Source: Symbiodinium natans (Eukaryota > Sar > Dinophyceae > Suessiales > Symbiodiniaceae). Taken from it: a stretch of DNA of 13,466 nt. Positions 1 through 7,000 of this stretch are shown here, piece by piece (position 1 is the first letter of the stretch; each line of letters starts with the position of its first letter). Position numbers and translations under genes: made by a program. The DNA is taken from positions 1 to 13,466 of the forward strand of contig CAJNDS010001595.1 in the NCBI GenBank assembly GCA_905221605.1, in the 5' to 3' direction. The notes under the pieces are model-generated. The model was not told the DNA's origin, made no database searches, and saw only the letters and a program-made list of their open reading frames with translations.

Positions 1-783
1 CCGAGTGACCGCCGGCAATTGGCCTGGGAATGGCCAGAACGCCGCCACTGAGACCGATAGCTGCCCAAGAAGACCCTAAAGAAAACAAACCCAAAGAGGT
101 AGCCCGTATGGCAGGCCCGTGCCCTGGGCCGGTCTTTGCCTTGATTGTTCTTGCTGTTAAGTGCCCACTGGCTGACTACCATGGAGCATATGCATCTTTC
201 ATCCCCTAGGAAGTCTGACTTGCAACATCCTTGCGCCATTGACATGTGTCGGTTGCTGTCCTTGACAACCAGTTTGAGAATCTGGCAATGTTGCAATTTG
301 CGATTTCCCATAAGCTCTGTGCTTCCTTGTAAGCAGTTTAGCGCGGTTGCTCGCTTTGTTTCTTTGGTGTTTGTTTGCTTGGAGGTTGCTTGGTGTGTCT
401 GGCGGATTGTGTTCACTGACTTTGTTTGAACCCGAGCCAACCATGCCACTTTGCAAGAGGTCTGCCTTTCTGCCTCCAGGCTCCGTGTTCCGTGGAACCA
501 TCCATCGAACGTCTTGGAGGCTGGGGCGGCTCCTCAAGAACGTCCGCAACATTGACTTATCCATTCCAAAATTCACATTGCCTCCCAGCTCGATTCTGAC
601 AATATTTCGCGTTGCTGTCTCTTAATGACCTTATCTAAGCAAACTTGCAGGCAGGACTGCTTGTCGGAGAGGAGACGCCTCTTTCTGGCACTCTGCATGT
701 TTTGCGTGCTTGCAACTTCTTTGCCAACCTTCAATAAAGTTCGAAGTGCAATTGCTGCAGCTCTGGAAACTGTCTTTTCCCCT

Positions 784-911
784 CTTGTTACCCCAGGTCG
801 GGCTTGTTCCAAGGCAGTGCTTCTGTTGCTGTCTTCTTAACCTGATTTCCCTGTTCTCCTGATGGCCGTTACCCTGGGCTTGTCTTCAGCATGGCTTGCA
901 GAGCTTGAGTT
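784..911 (+). repeat. Direct repeat copy 1 (~128 bp, partner at 1081-1208)
   Basis: This copy starts near CTTGTTACC and ends near GCTTGAGTT. Its central 34 bases (801-834) are identical to 1099-1132. The rest matches with scattered substitutions and small indels. The two copies are offset by about 298 bases, with unrelated-looking sequence between them. It may be an old segmental duplication in non-coding DNA or a pair of copies of an unnamed dispersed repeat. Confidence 0.8.
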
Positions 912-1080
912 CGCCCTGCCACGCCTCTCACCTGGCGCTGCTGCATCCTGGATTCAGCTTTGGCCTTTGCTGGCTGCCTGTGTCTTAGGGCCTTTTGCTG
1001 GCGACAGGCCCTCTTCGGGTGTACTCTAGCAAGAGCTGGCTTGGCCCTGCGTGTGTTCCGCCCCTAACCCCCTTTTCGGG

Positions 1081-1208
1081 CTTGTTACGCTGGGTCTGGG
1101 CTTGTTCCAAGGCAGTGCTTCTGTTGCTGTCTCCTTAGCCTGATTTTCCCCTGTTCTTCTTGATGACCCTGGGCTTGGGTTTCAAGCATGGCTTGCAGAG
1201 TTTGAGTT
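1081..1208 (+). repeat. Direct repeat copy 2 (~128 bp, partner at 784-911)
   Basis: This is the second copy of the repeat described at 784-911. The exact core lies at 1099-1132 and is followed by a diverged but alignable stretch through ATGGCTTGCAGAG (about 1188-1200). Indels in C/T runs distinguish it from copy 1. No coding frame is shared between the copies. Confidence 0.8.
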
Positions 1209-1852
1209 TCCTAACTTCCGGTGTCCTCCGGGATCAGCATCCCTTCGTTGGTTTCCGTGTCTCTGTGTCCTTAACCGCTGTTCTCTGGCCTCCGTTGCTT
1301 TCTTGGGGTCAGAGTTCCGACCTCCGCGTCTTAGGTCTCGGTAAAATCTCTGGCCGTCTTCCGTCTCGCTTCACACTGCCAAGTTGCTCTCCCTAGTTGT
1401 TGTGCTGCGCTTCCGCAAGCTTGGGGAGTGGCATTTTTTGGCGTTTGTTTGCATGCACTGTTCCATGTGTTACCGTCATCTTATTGCAGGCCCAGTTGGT
1501 CTGCGCTTGCCTCCCGTTGGTGCCTCCACCAACTGCGTGCACCTGCTCAATATGATGTTACCCCCCAGTTGCCGGTAAACCTTGTCAGTTCTTCCCGCAT
1601 TGCCTTTGTTCAGGTTGGCTTGGCGGGCGTCCACGTCCGTAGCCACCCCAGTCTGCGTACCGTGTGCCCTGCCCACACAACGCAATGAATCAAGTTGTTG
1701 GTTGCGCGCAGGCCCGGCTCCTTCCAGCTTTGCAGCTCCACATCCTCACCAGCCAACGCACGCTCAACAGGTTACCATGTCAAATAGTGTTTACGCTCAA
1801 CTTCTCAAAATCTTCACCAAACTCAAGGTGACCAACGCCTGCTGCGCAACCT

Positions 1853-1857
1853 CATCC
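1853..1857. repeat. Target-site duplication, left copy (CATCC)
   Basis: CATCC directly precedes the left LTR, and the same five bases directly follow the right LTR at 11748-11752. A 5-bp duplication is the size usual for Ty1/copia integrases. Because it is flush with the outer ends of the repeated sequence, it fixes the element borders at 1858 and 11747. Confidence 0.75.
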
Positions 1858-2026
1858 AGTGGAAGATTGTTGTGGCTGATCAGTGATGTTTTTGTCATGT
1901 TTTGGATCAGCTTGTATAGGTTTGTTTTGCTTCGGAGTGATTGGGAATCCGTGTGATCCCATCCTCGATGGTTTATGCCTCGTTGATTTCCAAGGAAATC
2001 ATACGAGTGTGTTTTTGCCCAATACG

Positions 2027-2035
2027 CCATTAAAG
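2027..2035 (+). promoter_or_regulatory. Degraded TATA-like box in the 5' LTR
   Basis: The sequence is CCATTAAAG, where the right LTR has TATTTAAAG at the equivalent place (11539-11547). Both LTRs are copied from one template, so they were identical at insertion. One substitution and one lost T therefore occurred afterwards in one copy, most simply here. Dinoflagellate core promoters are poorly defined and often lack TATA boxes, so a promoter role is only a suggestion. Confidence 0.3.
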
Positions 2036-2114
2036 TGAGTGTGCAGTGTGTAGGAACTTCGTTCTGAAGCTGAGTTTAAGCTCACAAGAGAGAATTCGTT
2101 TAGTTTGTGCACTT

Positions 2115-2132
2115 CGTGACTTTTGGCTCAAG
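2115..2132 (+). promoter_or_regulatory. Spliced-leader-like sequence in the 5' LTR
   Basis: Positions 2121-2132 read TTTTGGCTCAAG, identical to the last 12 bases of the 22-nt dinoflagellate spliced leader. The preceding CGTGAC resembles the leader's CGTAGCCA with gaps. In dinoflagellates this leader is trans-spliced onto nuclear mRNAs, and relics of it are found in genes that returned to the genome through cDNA. Here it lies inside a repeat, so both LTRs carry it. It may mark where the element's RNA begins after trans-splicing. The match is seen; the role is inferred. Confidence 0.5.
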
Positions 2133-2235
2133 TGGCTCTGACTGTGAAAAAGAGAGAGCTGTCCGCACTTGTGTGAGAGGTCAGGGTTCGTGCTTTCAAG
2201 GGAAAAGGTACCAGAGGGACCTTCGTTTTTTCACG

Positions 2236-2250
2236 TGGTAGCGGAGCTCG
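2236..2250 (+). other. Primer binding site, initiator-Met-tRNA-like
   Basis: TGGTAGCGGAGC begins at the base after the 5' LTR. TGG pairs with the CCA tail of a tRNA and the next T with discriminator A73. AGCGGAG would pair with an acceptor strand whose last base is U72, implying an A1:U72 pair, a hallmark of eukaryotic initiator tRNAs. It resembles the plant copia site TGGTATCAGAGC. Minus-strand DNA synthesis would start here. The host tRNA sequence is not in the window, so the tRNA identity is inferred. Confidence 0.75.
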
Positions 2251-2737
2251 TGCCTTGTGGTACGAGCCCGTGTATGGTCTTTGGTTGTCTGTCAGGACTC
2301 TGTGAGTGCCTGGAGGCAAGTTTGGGTTTGGAGCCCAGACTGCCAGTGGACCGGAATCTCTTGTACTCGGACCGTGTGAGTGAGTACCGGGAAGCCTATC
2401 CTGTGAGGAGGCGGATCCGGACTCATCAGGCTTGGAAGCAGTTGGTTCAGCGGCTGTTGAGGCACTTTTGGAGCCCGTGCAAGGTGGTTTGTCTGGAACT
2501 GGATTGGTTGTGACCGATCTTGGAGGAATACGGTGCTTGGTAGAGTAGAACTAAGGTTCTTCAGGAGCCTGGACCATCTGGTGTTGGTGAGAGAATTTTC
2601 GCCAGAAGACGTTGTGGAGAGACTGCAGGCTGGAGCCTGAGTTCAGGAACTATGTTGAATACATCCCACGACAAACCAGTGGAGCTCATGTGAGGAGTCC
2701 AAGAGGTGGACGAGAGCGTGGAAGCTCTGTGCCCATC
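2251..2737 (+). other. Leader between primer binding site and gag
   Basis: This stretch of about 490 bases has no convincing coding content. The gag frame (frame 2) is open only from 2591, after a TGA at 2588-2590, and its first ATG is at 2738. A frame-3 stretch at 2169-2513 begins inside the LTR and has no recognisable domain. The leader probably contains RNA packaging or dimerisation signals, but none can be recognised by eye. Confidence 0.5.
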
Positions 2738-3082
2738 ATGGATGCTGAGACAAGGCGAAGGGTAGACCCTTTTCCGGGTTTGGGAAATCCCAACCCACTG
2801 TGGGTGCAAGGTTTGGCACAAGGAAGCCAACCTGTGTATGGCCCAGTGCCCAGAGGTCGAACTCCCGCCAGAAGCCCTCATGGGGTAGCTACTGGAGCAC
2901 CCCAACAGACAATGGGAGGCCCTTCGTTTCCCCCTGGTTTGTGTCAGCAAGCGGTAGGAAGTCCTTCGTTACCACCAGGACTATCCACTGGACCTCCTCA
3001 ACCTGTGGTGACACCATCACAAACATCACCCGACGTGCAAGGGTTGACGAGACAAGTGCGAGAATTGGAAAGCATGATGTAG
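2738..3082 (+). CDS. gag: gag, N-terminal part, ending at an in-frame UAG
   Basis: The frame encodes a proline- and glycine-rich, disordered segment of about 114 residues that starts MDAETRRR. It contains repeated PPGL-like phrases (FPPGL, LPPGL), then a predicted helix (LTRQVRELESMM), and ends at TAG. The first in-frame ATG is chosen as the start; the frame is open back to 2591, so an upstream non-AUG start near 2612 is possible. Reading continues in the same frame past the stop into the glutamine-rich and capsid-like part of gag, so this is one gene interrupted by one codon. The stop is followed by CAA CTG. It is either a CAG-to-TAG mutation inside a glutamine tract or a readthrough stop. 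The product would belong to the virus-like particle. Confidence 0.6.
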   Translation: MDAETRRRVDPFPGLGNPNPLWVQGLAQGSQPVYGPVPRGRTPARSPHGVATGAPQQTMGGPSFPPGLCQQAVGSPSLPPGLSTGPPQPVVTPSQTSPDVQGLTRQVRELESMM

Positions 3083-4012
3083 CAACTGGTTGTGCAGCAA
3101 CAGCAGTTTATGCAAACGATGACTTCGTCCATGGTGCAGCAACAGCAGCAGCATCAGCAGTGGATGATACAGCAGCATCAGCAACAGCAGCCACAGCAAC
3201 AGAAACAGGTGAATCCCCCCTTACCTCAGGATGGTGTTCCTGAGAACATGCCCAGTTCTTCTTCGGGATGTCAAGGTGCATCGCCAGTGGGTACTCCTGC
3301 GGAGGGGACCCAGCTTTTTCGGATGGCGAGCCCAAGTCCCCCACTGAGACCTCCACCTCTGGAGCAAGAAAGGGAAAGGGATGTGTTTGCTCGATCGGAC
3401 AAATGGTTGCCCAGTTTGCCGACCATTGACTTTTCGTCTTGGAAGGATCGCATCTCTGAAGCTCTTGGATTCTTGACCTGGATGGAGAAGCTGACCAGTT
3501 GGGTTGGTTTGGGTTCAGAAGTGTTTCCCAATGAGCTCATGCATGCGGTGAAGACTCAAGAAGAGTCTCGGCTGAAACAGGATCGACTTACTGTGGAGCA
3601 AAAGAAGAGGTCGACGAGGCTGATGCACATCCTGCGACAGACTTTTGCAAATCATGAGAAGAGTTCTCTGATTTTGCAGACATATGTTGAAAGTGAGAGC
3701 ACTTATCAACAAGCTGGTTTTGTGGCTTTGAGATTGCTGGCGAAGGAGTTTTGCCTGAAGTCGCGAGCTGAATGCCTGTTCTTTCGGTCGCAGCTGGTGA
3801 ATCAAACCGTGAAAGCACCCAGTATTCCGGAGATCATTCGAAAGATTAAGCATGAGTTGAACAAGTACACCAAGCTGCTCAATAGTCTTGATCCCGATGT
3901 GCATGCTGGTGGTTTGCAGATCCAAGAAGCGGATTCGGTTATGGTTTTGCTGCAGATCGGTGTAGAAGCCATTGCTTGTTGCATGGCGATAGTGAATCGT
4001 TTGAAGATCTGA
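3083..4012 (+). CDS. gag: gag, capsid-like part, after the UAG
   Basis: This is the same frame as 2738-3082, continuing after the stop; the first ATG after it is at 3110. It starts with a glutamine-rich stretch encoded by CAG/CAA repeats. A proline/serine linker follows, and then from about 3400 a helical region with a tryptophan pattern (FLTWMEKL, SWVGLG). That pattern is typical of the Ty1/copia gag region, whose protein packages the element RNA. The frame ends at TGA 4010-4012. From about 3950 the frame stops making sense (IACCMAIV), while frame 1 carries the expected gag continuation (CLLHGDSESFEDLKR). A -1 change, from a one-base deletion or slip, therefore lies near 3950-3975. No X XXY YYZ slippery heptamer was found there. 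The family assignment rests on position and residue pattern. Confidence 0.7.
   Translation, partial: QLVVQQQQFMQTMTSSMVQQQQQHQQWMIQQHQQQQPQQQKQVNPPLPQDGVPENMPSSSSGCQGASPVGTPAEGTQLFRMASPSPPLRPPPLEQERERDVFARSDKWLPSLPTIDFSSWKDRISEALGFLTWMEKLTSWVGLGSEVFPNELMHAVKTQEESRLKQDRLTVEQKKRSTRLMHILRQTFANHEKSSLILQTYVESESTYQQAGFVALRLLAKEFCLKSRAECLFFRSQLVNQTVKAPSIPEIIRKIKHELNKYTKLLNSLDPDVHAGGLQIQEADSVMVLLQIGVEAIACCMAIVNRLKI
3095..3208 (+). repeat. CAG/CAA repeat encoding a poly-glutamine stretch
   Basis: Runs of CAG and CAA with a few ATG, CAT and TGG codons give a Gln-rich segment in the gag frame, for example five consecutive Gln codons near 3140-3154. Such tracts can form coiled coils and are prone to length change and to CAG-to-TAG mutation, which is relevant to the stop at 3080-3082 just upstream. 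Confidence 0.8.
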
Positions 4013-7000
4013 AAAGAGTTGCTCTGAAGTTTGAGGTGCAACAAAGGGTGTGGTCAGAAGCCCCTGGCACGAAGCTTCAACCTTTTCGAGATCCCAATGA
4101 GGGAAAGGGCAACGAAGGAAAACCAAAAGGCAAAGGAAAGGAACAGAAAGGAAAGCGCGAATCAAGCAAAGGTGCTGGCAAACGAGCTTCAAGCCAGAAC
4201 AAGAAGGATGTGGAGTGCTATGTGTGTGGTGGAAAGGGACATTATGCCCGCGATTGCTGGTATAAGGAGGGAGATTCAGGCAAGAAGCCCAATTCCCCCA
4301 ATGCTAAGGCGAAAGCCAAGGAAAAAGGAGATCCCAAGAAGAAGCCCGAAAAGGGAAAGCCCAAAGGAAAAGGCAAAGGAAAGGGGAAGACAGTTGCTGA
4401 AGTCTCCCAAGAGGGTGAGTCGAGTGACTACCAGCTAACTGGAGGTGAATGGAATGAACCTGAGTCAGAGGCCCGAGTGGAATCTGTGTTGCAACCTCTG
4501 GAAGAATTGCTCGATGAAGTGAGAAAAGAGTGGATTCCCCGGAGTACTGATGAGATAGATTGGTCATGGGAAGTTGAGACGAGAGTCCGGATTGCCGAGT
4601 TGGAGCATCGGATCTCTACCGATTTATCTCAGATGTTGCCATCTAAGTCAGTTCGGTCTTTGATGAAACCTCCGATGAATCAAGTCAAAAGCATGGAAAA
4701 GGATGATGCAAGCAAATGGTGGTTGATTGACTCAGGAGCATCGGTGACTGTGATTGCGAAAAGATACTTGGATGAGTTCCAGATCTTGGATCGGAAGGCG
4801 TTGGGACCTAATGAGAGGTACTCAGCAGCCAACGATACACCGGTGAATGTCTTCGAGCGAGTTCGCATCCGAGCCTTGCTGCCTATGTATGAAGGAAAGC
4901 AGTATCTTGGTTTGACATCGGTGTGTGTGACTGGAGTTGTAGCAGATGTGGCTCACAACATCTTGAGCACCGAGCAGATGGTGAATACTGGTTGGGAAGT
5001 GAAGTTCACTCGAAGAGAGATTTCGCTGCGACACGAGAAGAAAGGAGTCATGGGATATGGAGTATCCTGGGCTGGATGTCCTTGGATCTACCTGCAAGGT
5101 GATGCTGGAAAGCGAAAGAAAGTAACCTTTGGAAGAACTGAGGTTCGACCCATGGATGTGGATGATGGCCAACGACCGATGGAGGGTGATCAGATGCAGT
5201 CAGTGCAGTCAATGACCAAGAAAAAGCAAGAAGAAATGGAGCTGCATCGGATGCGAGGCCACATTCCTTTTTCGTCCGAATGTCCTCATTGTCGGATGAC
5301 AAGAGGAACAAACCAGCATCGTCGGACCAAGGATGCTCAAGACCGACCCGTGGCGTTGCAAGCAGATTTCTGCTTCATCAACCTGGTAACTGGTACTTTT
5401 GCGAAAGACCAGCCGACGGCTCCCAACATGAAAGTATTGGTCATGACTGAAATGTCAACCAGAATGATTGGATGTCTGTTGGTAGGGACCAATGCTGACA
5501 ATACCTCCAGCTGGATTCGTTATTGGATGAATGCTTTTGGACTGGACATTGCAGGGTCTGCTGTACTGTTGAGGACAGACAGCGAGACAGCGGTGAGCGC
5601 CCTCATCAAGAGAGCCAATCTGGGGATTAGGATTGTGACCCAAAGAGCACCTCCGCAGGGACATGAAGCGGTTGGTGGTGTGGAAAGGGCAGTGAGAACA
5701 CTCAAGGAGTTGTTCAGCACGGTGAGGTTGGATCTACGAGCGCAGGGCTTTGACTTGAAAAGAAGTCCTCGAGCGTTTGAGTTTGGTCTGATTTACTGTG
5801 CTGCAATGCACAATCACCATGCAGCTGCCTTTGATGGGAAGAAATCACCCCAGGAGTTGGTGCTACAGAGATCCCTCCATGAGTGTGGATCGTCGTTGAT
5901 AGGTGCTACAGTTCTGGCTGAGCTACCGGATTCGATGAAAACCACGGCGCTCTCCCGGTTTGTGGAAGCAGCCTATGTGTACCCTGACGTTGGTGGCTTG
6001 ACTCATGTTGTGAGTGCCATGGTGGATGGTTGTCCAAAACACTTTCGAGCAAAGTCCATCAAGCACATCGTTCCGTTGAAGATTGGGTTGGAGCATTGTC
6101 AACATTTGCTCAAGGAGCATGATCCATCGGATACATTGGCTCCCCCGATTCTGAAGGAGAAAGAGGATGGTGTGCCCGATCGGATTGAATGTGAAGCGGA
6201 CAAGGCCTTTGAGGGCCGAGTGTCTGATGGACCGACCACAGACATGAGCAAAGTTGGACCTCCAGCTGCATGGGTGAAGGAACATGGTGGCACAGCGAAC
6301 TGTCCTGCGTGTGGTCCAAAAAGAGGAAAAGCCAACCACAATGCTGAATGCCGAAAACGGTATGATGATTGGTTGAAAGCTCAACGACAACGGTTGGAAT
6401 CGAAAGAACCAACAGAGGAAACTCCAAAAATGGACCAGAGAAACTCAAAGGATGCGGGGGTGATGGAGTCTGGAAGTGAGCCTTCACTCCTGAAACGCCC
6501 GAAGATCACCTATGAGAGTCGACCAGATCCCAAGTTGGAGGAGAGGCAAAGCGTCCCAACACCTGCGACAGAAGTTGTGGAGGTTGACATGGAGGATTTT
6601 GAGGATCCAAGTTTGCCTTACCAAGGGATTCCAGATGAGGCAATGGAACCTGGATACTTCGAAGGAGAAACTCCCGCTGAGGATGAAGCGATACCAATGG
6701 AGGAAGAAAAACCTCAAATGGATGTGGATTCAGTTCCAAATGAGTCCAGTCGAGTTCCCCGGCGTTTAGAGAGTTTAACTTCAGATGTGAACTCAGTCCC
6801 AGATGAGTCCAATCGAGTTCCCCGGCTGATCAATCGTATTTGTTTAGACCCAAGACTCGATGTGCCTCAAGGTCCTATTAAAATGGTAAGCAGTGACGAG
6901 AGTCCGAAGTTGGTACATGTGACCAATTCGATTCTGCTCAACAAGAATAGCACTTTCCCGGAGTCCATGAAGGTGTGTGGATCCCAAGTTTGGCTGGCAA

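Larger units (their letters stand above)
1..1852. other. 5' flank without a supported gene
   Basis: No reading frame here looks like a conserved protein. The first ~80 bases can be read open in frame 2 to a TAA at about 77-79 and could be the tail of an exon, but that is too short to support. From about 130 onward the + strand is markedly rich in T and C, the opposite of the G/A-rich coding strand of the retrotransposon. The region holds one sequence present twice (784-911 and 1081-1208), annotated separately. Short open frames on both strands (for example 199-576 minus and 1582-1956 plus) have no recognisable domain, and the latter runs into the LTR. It is best treated as intergenic or intronic DNA. 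Confidence 0.6.
1858..2235 (+). repeat. 5' long terminal repeat (378 bp)
   Basis: It aligns base for base with 11372-11747. The differences seen are: the first base (A here, G in the right copy), an extra TTG-type triplet near 1869, one C/T substitution near 2028, and one missing T near 2031. The outer ends read GTGGAAGA at the left and TTTTTTCAC(G) at the right, a short imperfect inverted repeat, as expected of LTR termini. The 3' end is flush with the primer binding site. The LTR should hold the promoter (U3), the RNA start (R) and the RNA end signal. It includes a dinoflagellate SL-like sequence at 2121-2132. The left border could instead be set at 1860 (TGG) or at TGTGG further in, but the duplicated CATCC favours 1858. 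Confidence 0.93.

Noticed and set aside
733-738. AATAAA polyadenylation-like hexamer
   Set aside because: There is no gene upstream that it could serve, and dinoflagellates rarely use this signal.
1636-1645. TCCGTAGCCA, a 10-base match to the start of the dinoflagellate spliced leader
   Set aside because: The following bases are CCCCAG and not TTTTGG, and a 10-base match is not rare enough in this much sequence to support on its own.
2071-2084. Small palindrome TGAG-TTTAAG-CTCA in the LTR
   Set aside because: Only a four-base-pair stem; too weak to call a terminator or regulatory hairpin.
2169-2513. 114-codon + strand frame in the LTR/leader
   Set aside because: It starts inside the LTR, crosses the primer binding site, has no domain, and is not in the gag frame.
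3515-4192. 225-codon minus-strand frame opposite gag
   Set aside because: It is a shadow of the gag/pol coding region, with Leu/Ser/Phe-rich composition expected from the reverse complement and no domain.
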